Shown: positions 13,151-22,899, counted from the stretch's first letter. The stretch is DNA of 64,000 bases from Hermatobates lingyangjiaoensis (GCA_026182355.1 JAPFBL010000114.1:369501-433500); one strand, 5' to 3'. Notes: a model not told the origin generated them from the letters alone. Numbers and translations: made by a program.

Positions 13151-14518
13151 GATTTCGTTCTTTCAAACGTAATAAAAATATTGACAGCTTTGTTGATTTA
13201 AAATACTGGTATAATCATTTTGTCATGTCTGTGCTGTAAAGTATCTTAACTATTCAGAGTGAATCGGAATTTATTCAAATTAAACCGTAAAATAAAAACA
13301 AATATAATTGAAACTAGTAATTGAAAGGCTAAAAATGTTGCTATAATTATACCCATATATTTGAAAAGAATTAATTTCAATTGCATAATCAATCCGCTAA
13401 CTATAATGTGAGGAAATTAACAAATGAACAATATTTTCTCTCCTTAGCACAATATTAAAAGTAAAAAGTTATACATTGGGGTATTGGAAACAATATTTAT
13501 TTTTAAATTACACTTTTTTTTAATTTCAGTAAAAAAATAAAGTGCAAAAGAATGAAATAATATCAGATATTAAGCTGAAAAAATAATGAAAACCTGCATC
13601 TCTTTAAGAATGCAACAACAACAACAACAAATTCTAATCACCAGTGGAACGATTTTCATTTTTTTTTTTTGGACACATTTAGATCTTAGAGGAGGTTGTT
13701 TCAAATTCATTTTTTATATTTTACAGAAGCTTGCAACTTACATGGAAAACATTTTTACTTTATTGTAAATAATCATAACGAATATCGATGTTGAAATTTT
13801 AACCAGTACTCCCTGAGTCGATTTATGATGTTTTATTGTGGGCTCTTGATTGTGGTTTAGTGGTGGGCGTGTAGCCTGTACACAAAATATGATAAAGCTA
13901 ACTGAATTATACTCACATGCATAAAATATCCTATAATGATATCAATTCATAATTGTAAATACTGTTTCTCATAAGTACCCAGAATTGATCCAGTTTTCAT
14001 TTTGTCTTTGAGTTTCTACACTGATCAAAGTGGATAACGATTCATTATTACAAAGGCTAGTGCTCATTACTCAGAATTGTTCTGGATTTCATTTTTTCTC
14101 TGTCTGTTCACTGATCATAGTAACTGGGTGGTTCAGAATAGAGAAGAATTCATAATTACATTTCCTACAATCTATAAGTACCAATAATAATAGTTCTGTT
14201 TTATTAACCCTTTAAGTGTTTATACTAGGTGAGGATTGTTGGAGATTGAAATGTTATCTAAAAGATGTTTAGGAAAGAATCAAAAACACCATAGCGGTCC
14301 TGCAAAGACTGGCCAAGCCTTTTAAAGAACTATCAACTTAAAGTTAATTATCAACTTGTATTATCAATGCAGTAGTTATCAACTTATGGTCATCTTTACG
14401 CCTTCTGATACCAGATACTTTTATAAAGTAGCCATCCCAAATGCAATACTCACTGGATCCTACTCAATGGAAACCTCACAATTTTTACGAGGTTAGCTTA
14501 TTCCCTTAACATTATGCC

Positions 14519-14776
14519 AATAAATGTATAAATATTAAGATAAATGAAGAGGAATATTAAATCATAGTTTCCTGATTGCCACATAGCAGCATTGAACAGT
14601 ACAGTTCATGCAGCTGGCTGAAACACGAGAGAAAGTAATGTTAATAAATGTATCAATATTAAGAATAATGAAGAGGAATATCATAGATCATGATTCCTGG
14701 ATTGCCACATAGCAGTGCTGAGCAGCAGAGATTGTTCTTATAACTGACTGAACTAAGAGAGAAATAAGTAATATTG
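14519..14776. repeat. two-copy tandem duplication of about 125 bp
   Basis: AATAAATGTATNAATATTAAG begins at 14519 and again at 14643. The following text is repeated with substitutions and small indels, including GATTGCCACATAGCAG. It is noncoding and looks like an old local duplication. Confidence 0.75.
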
Positions 14777-15281
14777 GACTAAAGTCGGAGGGAAACATAT
14801 TTGGATAAGGCTTGATCCAGTAAGTCGTATTCTCATTTAATAAAATGGAGTGGACCGCCAAAAGCATTTGATGTTTCACAGACAGGTTTAGTGCTCTGGG
14901 CCGGGGTTTTTTTTTTCATCAAATCAAACATGGACGCCTGTTCACTTTGGCTCCACCTGGCCTTTGATATATACGGCTTTTCAAATCCCCTTTAGCTCCA
15001 GATCAGCTCAAAGCTCTTCATTTGTTGACCTCTTCTTCAATTATTTTCATTTCACTTTTACTTTTATTGTAAATTTTTAACCAAGTTATATTTTTATTGA
15101 AGTTGTAAATCAAGATCGATATTTGTCCATGCATCAATTTTTTACCATATAAAATTGTGCAATATTTTACTGTTACAATACGTGTCTTTGTATTTCCAGT
15201 CGTCGTTTGGGTTTACTCCCTCTATTTTTCGGTTACTAGTTTATAACTGTATTCACTTTAAATTGTGTTACACTATTCCTT

Positions 15282-15282
<1 letters not shown>

Positions 15283-15333
<51 letters not shown>

Positions 15334-15364
15334 CATATATATTATATATATATATATATATATA
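15283..15364. repeat. (CA)n followed by (TA)n microsatellite
   Basis: A CA run at about 15283-15331 passes into TA repeats that abut the left end of the mariner element. The mariner appears to have inserted inside this (TA)n tract, because TA repeats resume immediately after its right end. Confidence 0.9.
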
Positions 15365-16130
15365 TGGGGTGTGTAAATAAAGTAGTGAGACTGGCAACGT
15401 CGCTTTCGATCTGGCAACGCTGGAGACGCGTGGCCTTGAGTAGCGTCAGGTTCACGTGTGATGCGCCTCCAGTATGAATCTGAACTCGCCACAGTCGTTT
15501 GTTTGTCCGTAGCGTTGGTTTTCGTGAAATGGTTTTTTCTTGAGCGTTTTAAAAATGAGTGACCTCAAAGTTGAGCAGCGGTGTGCAATCAAATTTTGCT
15601 TCAGACTTGGACATAATGCAACCGAAACTTTTGAAAAACTTCAGGAGGCCTATGGAGAACGTGTTTTATCAAGGGCACAGGTTTTTCGGTGGTTTAAGGA
15701 ATTTTCAGAAGGAAGAGAGTCGATTGAAGACGAACCACGACAAGTGGGTGTTGCATCACGACAACGCGCCCTGTCACACTGCCATCTCAATAAACGAGTT
15801 TTTGGCCAGTAAAAACATTCCTGTTGCTCCTCAGCCTCCTTATTCACCAGACTTGAGTCCTTGTGACTTTTTCCTCTTCCCGAGATTGAAAAATCACCTC
15901 AAGGGAACTCATTTCGGGACACTACAAAACATACAAACTGCTGTAACCGACCAGCTGAAGGCCATTCCAGAATCCGAGTTCCAGCAATGCTACAATGATT
16001 GGAAGGACCGTCTCCAGCGCTGTGTGGCTTCCGAAGGGAACTATTTTGAAGGTGACAATATCACATTGTAATTATATTTGAATAGAAAATTTAAAAAAAA
16101 TCAGTCTCACTACTTTATTTACACGCCTCG
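15365..16130 (+). mobile_element. mariner element, internally deleted
   Basis: The ends are inverted repeats of about 29 bp with three mismatches, sharing GTGTAAATAAAGTAGTGAGA. A TA dinucleotide flanks each side, the mariner target duplication. Length is about 766 bp, against roughly 1.25-1.3 kb for intact mariners. The interior keeps both ends of the transposase gene but not the middle, so this is a non-autonomous deletion derivative that a related transposase could still move. It sits inside (TA)n next to the hammerhead-like palindromes. Confidence 0.9.
15555..16071 (+). pseudogene. mariner transposase, central region deleted
   Basis: From ATG 15555 the frame gives MSDLKVEQRCAIKFCFRLG..., then SRAQVFRWFKEFSEGRESIEDEPR. 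This is the mariner N-terminal helix-turn-helix region, about 62 residues. Near 15738 it joins, in a different frame, to KWVLHHDNAPCHTA, PPYSPDLSPCDFFLF and the C-terminal tail ending at 16071. The C-terminal part keeps the second and third catalytic aspartates (HHDNA and SPCDFF), spaced as in D,D34D mariners. The first aspartate and all the sequence around it are missing. The deletion and the frame change mean no functional enzyme. A short repeated motif at the joint (CGACCACGACAA type) suggests a microhomology deletion. Confidence 0.88.
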
Positions 16131-16139
16131 TATATATAT

Positions 16140-16181
<42 letters not shown>

Positions 16182-16190
16182 ATATATATA
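16131..16190. repeat. (TA)n microsatellite
   Basis: Nearly pure TA repeats between the mariner right end and the next palindromic element. Confidence 0.9.
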
Positions 16191-16229
16191 TCAATGATAA
16201 AACCACAACATGAAATGGGAAAACAAAAC

Positions 16230-16272
16230 TAAGATCTTTCAACCGTAACAAGCGGTCTTCGTGAGAGTCAAA
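16230..16272 (-). ncRNA. hammerhead-like motif, core mutated
   Basis: Minus strand CUCACGA (should be CUGANGA), extra A, GACCG-loop-CGGUU stem, GAAA, then the palindrome AGAUCU and U. The stem is intact but the invariant G of the core is C, so it is predicted inactive. Confidence 0.45.
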
Positions 16273-16273
16273 A

Positions 16274-16320
16274 ACCCAACTGACGAAGACAGCTTGTTAT
16301 GGTTGAAATATCTTAGTCTT
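16274..16320 (+). ncRNA. hammerhead-like motif
   Basis: CTGACGA (16280-16286), extra A, GACAG...UGGUU stem with a mismatch, then GAAA (16305-16308). Helix III has decayed from AGAUCU to an AUAU-type block. It is the partner of the minus-strand motif in the same palindrome. Confidence 0.45.
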
Positions 16321-16409
16321 GTTTTCCCATTTCAAATTATGGTTTGATCATTGATTGTTATTTCACGTGTTTACGTGAAATCTTTATATAAATATATGAT
16401 TTAGTTATT

Positions 16410-16450
16410 AGTCCCTGAAGATGGTCAGAGCTGACCGAAACGTCGTATAT
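16410..16450 (+). ncRNA. hammerhead-like motif, solitary
   Basis: CTGAAGA (16415-16421), extra U, stem II GGUCAG-AG-CUGACC with six perfect pairs, GAAA (16437-16440), self-complementary ACGU, then C at the cleavage position. The core bases and a canonical GUC-like end are present. Helix I pairing is weak. No inverted partner was found close by. Confidence 0.6.
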
Positions 16451-16721
16451 AATTTGTATGTAATGTTAATTTGTTTGTTATGGTTAAAACTTGTTTAGTG
16501 AATAATATGGAAGTCAAGAATAAATCTTTTGGTGAATTACTTTATATTTTACCAGAGAGGTGGAAATCCATAGTGAGCAAACTTGAAAAATTAACTCGCA
16601 AAAGAACAAAAATTAAAATTGGCATAATTTTTAATAAAACATTTTTGATTGAAGGTCTGCTCCCAAAATACACAAATATATATATATATATAAGAACACA
16701 CAGAAATGAAGCAGAAGCAGA

Positions 16722-16765
16722 AACTCATTACTATATTTCGATGACTTCATCATCAGGAAGATAGA
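16722..16765 (-). ncRNA. hammerhead-like motif
   Basis: Minus strand CTGATGA (16750-16756), extra U, a short stem ending in CAUC, GAAA (16736-16739), AUAU block, then A. The hairpin can also be drawn as GAUGA-AG-UCAUC, which overlaps the core, so the fold is ambiguous. Confidence 0.45.
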
Positions 16766-17145
16766 AACGAGTCGCTCTGCAGGCAGACATCGAATGGCCT
16801 GTGGTCTTAAAGAAGTACTTCTGCAAGGAGGGAGACAAGGATAGATAAACAAATAAAAACATAAATAAATAATAACGAATGAAAACAAAAACTACTAGCA
16901 GAAGTAAAAAACCCATACAAAAGTAACAATAAGTAAATAAACAGAGTAACAAGTCACGAATTTCGTTTAATATCTGTTTTACTTAATGTGTGGAATATAG
17001 AAGTAAGTGTTTATTAATATGCCTATTGCTTTCTTTATGCCATTACGATACTGGACCGTTATTATTATTATTTTAGAATATATATCAAATAATTAAAAGA
17101 AAAGAAATAACTTTACTAGAAGACTCACTTTTAATATTTGTAGCT

Positions 17146-17276
17146 TGTCGTCATCAGGAGAAGAAGTTTCTTCTAGATTGGTAAGCAATGACAATTTGGT
17201 ACGCATCATCAGCTGTTGCCGTTTGCCAGCCAAGCAGAACTAATCTTTTTCTCTTTCTTATGATGACGACAAGGTT
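17146..17276. repeat. decayed palindromic element with two core remnants
   Basis: The minus strand at 17151-17157 gives CTGATGA followed by CGACAAGCTACAAAT. The plus strand near 17260 gives TATGATGACGACAAGGTTTAAA. Both look like decayed copies of CUGAUGA-C-GAC..GUC-GAAA facing each other across about 100 bp. Neither keeps a complete core. Confidence 0.4.
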
Positions 17277-17615
17277 TAAATTGTTGTTGTTCTTCCATGT
17301 TCTTTTCTTTTAATCGTTTAATCACACACTGTTTTTCTTTGTAAAATAATTTGTAATGTAATACTTAGTTTTTCTGTTTCAAAATTTATACTTCACTCTA
17401 TGGAAAAGGTTTTAAATGGAAACGTTGGCATTTAGAGTTTATTTAAACCTGAAGAACTAAACGAGTCCCGATAAACTTTAGTTTTGTTTCTATTCCACGG
17501 TCAATACTGTTATTAATATATATATATATATACTTTTTTTCGTTGGAAATGCGATCCAAAACGGACAAATATAGTTCAATATAAACAAAGAAACATAGAG
17601 AAATCAAAAGAACAC

Positions 17616-17655
17616 ACAGTCTCTAATTTTCGGTTTGAACCGTCTTCAGGAGAGA
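17616..17655 (-). ncRNA. hammerhead-like motif with helix I pairing
   Basis: Minus strand: UCUC, CUGAAGA (17643-17649), extra C, GGUU-CA-AACC, GAAA (17628-17631), AAUU palindrome, A, then GAGA. The 5' UCUC and 3' GAGA pair exactly as helix I on either side of the core, with AA-UU as the loopless helix III. A second, more decayed copy of the left half follows directly at 17690-17715. Confidence 0.6.
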
Positions 17656-17811
17656 TAAGAGAGAGATATAATATATATGTCTCTAAAGACGGTTTGAACC
17701 GTCTTCAGGAGAGATATAATATATATTTATATATATATATATATATATATAATTGTCACAATAACACGTGATATAAATATTCAGGTAACTCACCACAAAT
17801 TAAAGAAGATA

Positions 17812-17852
17812 GTCGCTCTAAGGCCTTTCGCTTTCACGTCGGCAGAGAGCAA
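17812..17852 (-). ncRNA. hammerhead-like motif, core mutated
   Basis: Minus strand: GCUCU, CUGCCGA, extra C, GUGAAAGC, GAAA, GGCC, UU, AGAGC. All pairing elements match the plus-strand partner, but the essential A of CUGA is replaced by C. Predicted inactive. Confidence 0.5.
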
Positions 17853-17855
17853 GTC

Positions 17856-17899
17856 ACTTGCTCTCTGAGGACGTGAAAGCGAAAGGCCTTAGAGCGACT
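17856..17899 (+). ncRNA. hammerhead-like motif with full helix I
   Basis: UUGCUCU (17858-17864), CUGAGGA (17865-17871), extra C, GUGAAAGC as a short stem II, GAAA (17881-17884), the AGGCCU palindrome, U at the cleavage position, then AGAGCGA (17891-17897). The 5' and 3' flanks form a seven-pair helix I, including one G-U. Stem II is only two pairs around GAAA, which is weak. It is the best-paired copy for helix I. Confidence 0.6.
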
Positions 17900-17926
17900 A
17901 TCTTCTTTAATTTGTGGTGAGTTACC

Positions 17927-17934
<8 letters not shown>

Positions 17935-17984
<50 letters not shown>
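17935..17984. repeat. (TA)n(TG)n microsatellite
   Basis: TA repeats passing into TG repeats, directly after the 17.8-kb palindrome. Confidence 0.9.
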
Positions 17985-17985
<1 letters not shown>

Positions 17986-18070
17986 ATTGTAAACAGGAAA
18001 ACGATCCAAAAAGGACAACAAACGTTTCACGGTAAATCGCAAACATAGAACAAAGGAACACACACACTTA

Positions 18071-18110
18071 CTGTCTCTAATTTTCGGTTGAACCGTCATG
18101 AGGAGAGTTG
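18071..18110 (-). ncRNA. hammerhead-like motif, core mutated
   Basis: Minus strand: CUCUC, CUCAUGA, extra C, GGUU-C-AACC, GAAA, AAUU, A, GAGA. Helix I pairs over four bases, but the core G is C. It is a relative of the 17.6 and 29.6 kb copies, with the same downstream flank. Confidence 0.45.
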
Positions 18111-18227
18111 AGATAGGGACACCAAGCGCACTTGTGAAGCGACTGTTGGAGACCAACAACAGTTGAGTTGTTGACCAAAGCGTCAGTACACTTCAACATT
18201 ATATATGTATATATTTCAGTTGGGTTT

Positions 18228-18310
18228 TTGTCTCTGACGAAGACCGCTTGTTACGTTTGAAAGATCTTAGTCTTGTTTTCCCATTTTCTTATTGTGGTTT
18301 GATCATTATA
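18228..18310 (+). ncRNA. hammerhead-like motif with GATCTTAGTCTTG tail
   Basis: CTGACGA (18234-18240), extra A, GACCG-loop-CGUUU stem, GAAA (18259-18262), the AGAUCU palindrome, U, then AGUC. The nearest flanks UCU/AGU pair over two bases. Its tail matches the right arm of the 16.2-kb palindrome and a solo fragment at 54.7 kb, and it stops in a TA run. Confidence 0.5.
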
Positions 18311-18376
18311 TATATATAATTCGCGCTCCGTTCTTCGACGTGGGGAGATCTCTCTCACATCGTCCTCTCTTCTAGT

Positions 18377-18418
18377 CTACTCCTAATGACGAACAACAGT
18401 TCGAAATATTGAATTCTG
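18377..18418 (+). ncRNA. hammerhead-like motif, core mutated
   Basis: CUAAUGA (18383-18389), extra C, GAAC-AACA-GUUC, GAAA, AUAU, U, GAAUU. The core G is A. Same subfamily as the pair at 54.9-55.0 kb. Confidence 0.45.
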
Positions 18419-18537
18419 TAAGTGTTCTCTTTATTCTTTTTTCTGGGTCGTGCTTTGTGTAATTTAAAGTTATATAGATATATATTTGTGTGTTATAGTA
18501 TTCTTGTGGGTTTGGTCTTATGATTTAAACTTCTTCT

Positions 18538-18582
18538 ATCGTCAAGGTTTCGACATATATTTATGTCTTCCTCAGGACTCAG
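18538..18582 (-). ncRNA. hammerhead-like motif
   Basis: Minus strand CUGAGGA (18569-18575), extra A, GACAUA-AAUA-UAUGUC with six perfect pairs, then GAAA (18548-18551). This stem II sequence is unique in the window, which supports compensatory change. The block after GAAA (ACCUUG) has lost its palindrome. Confidence 0.5.
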
Positions 18583-18803
18583 AATATTATTCCATTTTCA
18601 ACATTCCTTCATTTAACTACACTAGATGGTTTGTAAATGGAAATTCATCTGGGCTAATGTCATTGTTTGCTGCAGGTTTCATTTGCTTCAAATATAAGCA
18701 AATGAAAAACCTCCACCAAAGAATGGCATTAGCCCAGGTGAATTCCCATTTATAAACAATTTAGTTTAGTTAAATGAACAATGTTGAAAATAGAACATTA
18801 TTT

Positions 18804-18845
18804 TGAGTCCTGAGGAAAGCATAATATATTTCGAAACGTTGGTGA
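18804..18845 (+). ncRNA. hammerhead-like motif, stem II decayed
   Basis: CUGAGGA (18810-18816), extra A, a damaged stem (AGCAUAAUAUAUUUC), GAAA (18833-18836), ACGU, U. Partner of the minus-strand motif in the same palindrome, and shows what the intact helix III of this copy would be. Confidence 0.4.
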
Positions 18846-19501
18846 TAGAAGTAGTTTAAATCGTAAGACGTAAACATTGCATATAAATATTGTTATCCAC
18901 CACATTATCAACATAGTTAATGAAATATCATCCTCATTGGAAATTTGAGACACCAGAAGTACATTTATATTTCTTGTTTCCTTCAGTGCTAAACCAGAAT
19001 CGTTCAATTAAATTTCTGCACTAAAAACACTTTTACTCTCTTCTTATTTTTCTTCAAGAAGCATAGCGTGCTGAATTCAGTCACTTCGTTCACTAAATTT
19101 TGAACATAATTCAGTTTTTGGTTCATGTGACGAGTAATATTGTAGAGTCCTCGTAACTCTGGTAGAAAATGTTATTTTGTAAACTCTAACGAAAATCTAG
19201 AAATAACTAATTGGTAGATTTTGTGTACCAATTAGTTATAATATTCCTAAAAAGTTTTATATCAAGAAATGAGATTAATTATCAAATCAAAGTATTTTAT
19301 AAAGTATGTTTTATTAAAAACGTGTTGTGATGCTGTTTTTAAGTAATAAAATAAATCATTGATGTATAGTTAAATACAATTTGAAAATTCACTTATATGT
19401 TTACAAAATCAGATAAAATTAGTGTTTCCGAAAGTCGTTCTTCCTTGTTGATATGAAAGATTTCTGTTATGTATTACAGTAGGATAATCGGAGTGTAAGT
19501 A

Positions 19502-19669
19502 TATATAAATCAGGGTACGAGGAGGCGTTAGTTGAGCGCATAATGCGAGTGTAGGGTGTTTGCATGAATTTATTTACTTGTATACTTGCTTACTATTCAT
19601 AACATTATCATGTCGGAGCAGGAAGACGGCATTGGACGCTCCCCGAGTCTGCCTTCCCCTTATAATTAG
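19502..19669 (+). promoter_or_regulatory. TATA-like promoter upstream of a short ATG frame
   Basis: TATATAAAT at 19502-19510 is followed about 30 bp later by a more GC-rich stretch. The first ATG of a coding-looking frame is at 19610 and reads MSEQEDGIGRSPSLPSPYN before a TAG at 19667-19669. The 19-residue frame has no donor site before the stop. It could be a short upstream reading frame, a small peptide gene or chance. Confidence 0.2.
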
Positions 19670-19707
19670 GAAGAGAGATGCAGCTCTCGAGTTAATTTAG
19701 GTCTGTG

Positions 19708-19830
19708 TCACAACCCCTCACTCTTCTCCTGCCACCCCTCCACCCTTCTTTGCTGCATCACAACCCTCTTCAGTGCCAATTACTCCTTTGCCACCTTTCC
19801 ACCTCTTTTCCTTTTTTTTTTTTTTTTAAT
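19708..19830. repeat. pyrimidine-rich tract ending in poly-T
   Basis: C/T-rich plus strand with CCACC and CACAACCC motifs, ending in a run of about 16 T at 19812-19827. No function assigned. Confidence 0.5.
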
Positions 19831-21530
19831 TCGAGTCTTCTACTTGCCTGTGACGTTTCATCCCTTTAAATTAACTTTTAATATTTCCGAGTCATAAACG
19901 AGGGGAGCAAAATGTAATTGCCATACCTCTTATATTTTAATGTACTTCTTCCTTTAGTATGTCTTCTACTGCTCCTCCTTTTACTTCCTTTTTCTTCTAT
20001 TGTACGTATCAAAGTATAAAACACGTTAACAGTGTAATGAGAACCCATTTTCTCTGTAGGTAACTCCCTATATAGATTACAGCATGGATGGCTCCAAAAG
20101 AGTAACTGGGTTGACCAACTGATAATCAACCATTCATTCGGAGTCCAAGAGGTCAGTTCTGAATTGAATGAGTCTCATTTGTTATAGCCAAATGATAAAG
20201 AATGTTTGTTTATGTGATAGTAATTGATGTGGGTAGTTGTGGCTGCTAATGGGAGAGGAAAAATAGTTTCTATAAAAGTTTTCTGATCTTCTGATGATAA
20301 TCATTGACGAAATATCAACCGCAGATTTGGCCACTCGTTTTTGAACTTTGCAATGTACAAATACTTTTCCGATGCCTGAGCTAATCAGTGACAATCGAAG
20401 TTTATGCCAGTCTTTAGTGTTTGGCCAATCTATTAGCTTCTTCTTGCTTTTCCTGACTGTTTTTTTTATCTCCGTCGTGATAACTTAAAGTTTTTTACGA
20501 AGTTGCTTATTTGGATGTTAAAATTAGTTATTGTTGTGGTCCACTCAATTATCTTCATACTACTCCTGGAGTACTATAAGGAATCATCATTTGTTAGTGA
20601 GTTTTGCCTTGTCCATGTTTATGATGTGTTCTCTAGGAACTCCTGCTGCATGGACTATGGTCAGTCTCCATAATAATCCAGAGGCCATGGCCCCAATGCA
20701 GTTGAATTTGACGATCTTGCACTTTGCTTTATAGCAATTATATTTACAAATGTTGTACGAAAGCCATGCCTACTGTGGTTTTACTAATATTAATGCTGCC
20801 TGTAAAGTGATGTCATGGATTTGACCCATCATGTTTGATTTGGTGATGTTCGTTTGTTATACTCGCATGTGGTTTTTGTCATTCAATACTATCTTCTATA
20901 TCGTACCTTGTAAGGTGTCCCTTGATTTTTCATTACTGGTGCTCAAGATAGATAGTTGTTGAAACAATGTTTTACTGAAATCGGTAAAATGGTATAAAAT
21001 CCATCTTTGTGATAGCCATTTTCAATTAGCAGTTGCTTCAGCCTTCTTCAGCATGAGAAAACAGTGCCCTAGAAGAAGGCGTCTTATACGCTTTGTCTCT
21101 GGACAACCTTGCTCTCTTGTTCAGAAAAGTTATCTTTTACTTTTCCTGGCATTGATTCAGAGTCCAATATTTGAATGGAGATGGTGGATAGGATCATACA
21201 CATTGGTTGCGGGCTCATACACAAATTATTTCTGTTGTCGCTTCTAGTTCAGCAAGAGTTAAACTCTGTGAGTTGAGGACATGAAGCCATAGTCTTCAGC
21301 ACGGTGCTTTGGTGTTAAGCCTCCTGGTCGAGCCATACCTACTCGTAAATCTCGGCTGTATAGCTTACATCCAGTGCTAGTATAACCCTTTGAAAGTATG
21401 AAGCGACGACCAAGTTGAACGTAAACTTCCCTACTTAGACAGGTAACCTAGAATTATTGCTTTTTTTATTGTTTAGACCGGTCCCCTAAGGGGTTAAAAA
21501 CGTCAGCCCTGTACGGTCTTTTTATTTGAT
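19831..21530. other. noncoding stretch with unassigned moderately complex sequence
   Basis: Between 20.5 and 21.3 kb the composition is more even and the minus strand contains short readable pieces such as FNCIGAMASGLLWRLTIV, separated by stops. This may be a decayed transposon, but I do not recognise a family. One hammerhead-like motif lies at 20.29 kb. Confidence 0.35.
20286..20322 (+). ncRNA. hammerhead-like motif, stem II lost
   Basis: CTGATGA (20291-20297), extra U, AAUCAUUGAC without good pairing, GAAA (20309-20312), AUAU, then C and AA. UU/AA would begin helix I. The core is intact but stem II is not. No inverted partner is seen. Confidence 0.35.
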
Positions 21531-21757
21531 CGGTGATTCTGCATTGGGAGTCCTAAATTATGCCTAACTCAAGAGTATTTAAAGTAGGGATCTTTAACGA
21601 GTATCTGACATCGTAGAGGCTCGGGACCTATAGCTTAACGTACTCTCCGACATTAAGTACTACATAATCGTGAATAGATCAAGGGCCAGGTGGGTATCGA
21701 AGCCTAGACCTACCAGTCCTGAGCCAAGTACGTTAACCATTGAACTAACCTGGCCCC
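21531..21757 (-). mobile_element. tRNA-derived SINE, 3'-truncated
   Basis: Read on the minus strand from 21757 it starts GGGGGCCAGGTTAG, with an A-box-like segment (TTAGTTCAATGGTTAACG) and a B-box-like GGCTTCGATACCC, then CCTGGCCC, which can close a tRNA-like acceptor stem. The body matches the other SINE copies (CCGAGCCT, AAAGATCCCTACT, GAGTTAGGCA, GGACTCCCAATG). It ends early compared with the 36.2-kb copy. Confidence 0.75.
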
Positions 21758-22585
21758 CATTATTGCTTTATCTTTACATCAGTGATTGCGGTTGTTCGGC
21801 CTCACCCACATGAAAAGCGTATAATATTATTGACGAAAGTTACTCACCCCTGCAGTAATGAACGACTAAGAATTAAAAGGAAATGAGAACCACATTACTA
21901 CAATTACAACTTCTCGTAAGTTAAATACAATATCATGTCGATCATTTATTTTTACTTCAAGACAATCGTGAAAACAATAAAAAAGCCCTAGAATATTTTC
22001 ATCTTTCCACTGATGTGTTCTTTTTTTCTTTTGACGTTGTATAGAACACTATTGATGTTTCTGATTAATGTATCGCAAAGTGTTTGTGACAGTGTGCATA
22101 TATGTATATATAAATAAACTAGAAATAAGCACATTTACAATCTCTGATTTCGGTTGATGGATTGGTTTGGGAATAGAAGAGTGGATTAGATGCACGCAGG
22201 TAAAGGGACGGCTTGGTAACCCAAGCGTCTCTTTAATATTTATAGTTTACACAATTTACCTGTAAACTATGTAAATAACTAACCCGAAGTTAGTTGGACT
22301 AGGAGAAGATCCAAGAGGATCTTCTGGGAATTAGCATATAACTAACAAACACTTGCTTATAAAAAAAATCATACTTATCTTAATAAATTTTCAAAATAAA
22401 TTAACGATACAATTACGTTATGCTCATAAGTAGCGTATTAGTAATGTTTCATATTAAGTAAAACCTAGTTTTTTGATTATTTATTTTGAGGCTGAAAAGT
22501 GAAATAACAAATGGATCATGTTTGTAGAAAAATAGCTTAGTTTCGTTAGTGACAAAAATATATTAGAGCTTCATTACGAGGAATT

Positions 22586-22632
22586 TATTTGACGACGCGT
22601 TTCGAACACTTAGTGTTCATCATCAGGCACAT
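22586..22632 (-). ncRNA. hammerhead-like motif, canonical C at cleavage site
   Basis: Minus strand: CUGAUGA (22620-22626), extra U, GAACAC-UAA-GUGUUC, GAAA (22600-22603), the ACGCGU palindrome, then C. With GUC at the end of helix III this is the textbook cleavage triplet. Helix I is only two pairs (GC/GU). Confidence 0.62.
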
Positions 22633-22796
22633 CTACAATATAAAAACAAAATGTATAAATATTTTTTGAAGTTTTATATATATACATATATGTAAAGGAA
22701 CCAGCATTTTACCTTTTGTTTTATTTTAGGTAAAATTTTGGTTCCTTTAAATAACTTCAAAATTTTTTTGTAGATTTTGTCTTTTTTATGTCGTAG

Positions 22797-22840
22797 ATGT
22801 GCCTGAGGATGAACACTTAGTGTTCGAAACCCGTCGTAAA
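22797..22840 (+). ncRNA. hammerhead-like motif
   Basis: CUGAGGA (22803-22809), extra U, GAACAC-UUA-GUGUUC, GAAA (22826-22829), ACCCGU (one change from ACGCGU), C. Partner of the 22.6-kb minus-strand motif. Confidence 0.55.
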
Positions 22841-22899
22841 ATAAATGCCTTGCGGCGAAGTCGTAAGTATTTTCCTCACTATCATGAGTAACCACCACA

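Larger units (their letters stand above)
16190..16355. repeat. palindromic element, GATCTTAGTCTTG subfamily
   Basis: ATCAATGATAAAACCA at 16190 pairs with its complement ending at 16355, and both arms carry a GAAATGGGAAAACAA-type segment. Each arm has a hammerhead-like core: minus strand 16230-16272 with CUCACGA, plus strand 16274-16320 with CUGACGA. Partial copies of the same arm occur at 18.2, 26.0 and 54.7 kb. It is bounded by TA repeats on the left. Confidence 0.7.
17777..17933. repeat. near-perfect 157-bp palindrome
   Basis: The sequence is self-complementary around base 17855 with arms of about 78 bp. The only clear mismatches are two adjacent pairs in the middle of the hammerhead core: the plus strand has CTGAGGA and the minus strand CTGCCGA. 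The arms share CAGGTAACTCACCACAAA and the GGCCTTAGAGCGAC segment. On both sides it runs into (TA)n. Such near identity of arms implies recent formation or gene conversion. Confidence 0.85.
18515..18869. repeat. 355-bp palindromic element
   Basis: GTCTTATGATTTAAAC at the left end pairs with GTTTAAATCGTAAGAC at the right. The arms continue through a hammerhead-like core and a segment containing ATGGNATTAGCCCAG-type text to a small central hairpin near 18670-18705. The two cores face outward on opposite strands. The arms have diverged more than in the 17.8-kb palindrome, so this insertion is older. Confidence 0.75.
22576..22856. repeat. palindromic element with two hammerhead-like motifs
   Basis: The arms share ATTTATTT(T)-GACGACG/CGTCGT and the core region, and the centre carries an inverted pair around AAAGGAACCA and TGGTTCCTTT. 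The two cores point outward on opposite strands. Same subfamily as the 8.8-9.1 kb element, because stem II is also GAACAC/GUGUUC. Confidence 0.7.

Noticed and set aside
15280..15492. Open frames across the CA/TA microsatellite and mariner left end
   Set aside because: Repeat-derived text and mariner untranslated sequence; no protein features.
17834..18159. 77- and 101-codon minus-strand frames near 18 kb
   Set aside because: They run through the (TA)n(TG)n tract and a palindrome arm and carry no independent coding signal.
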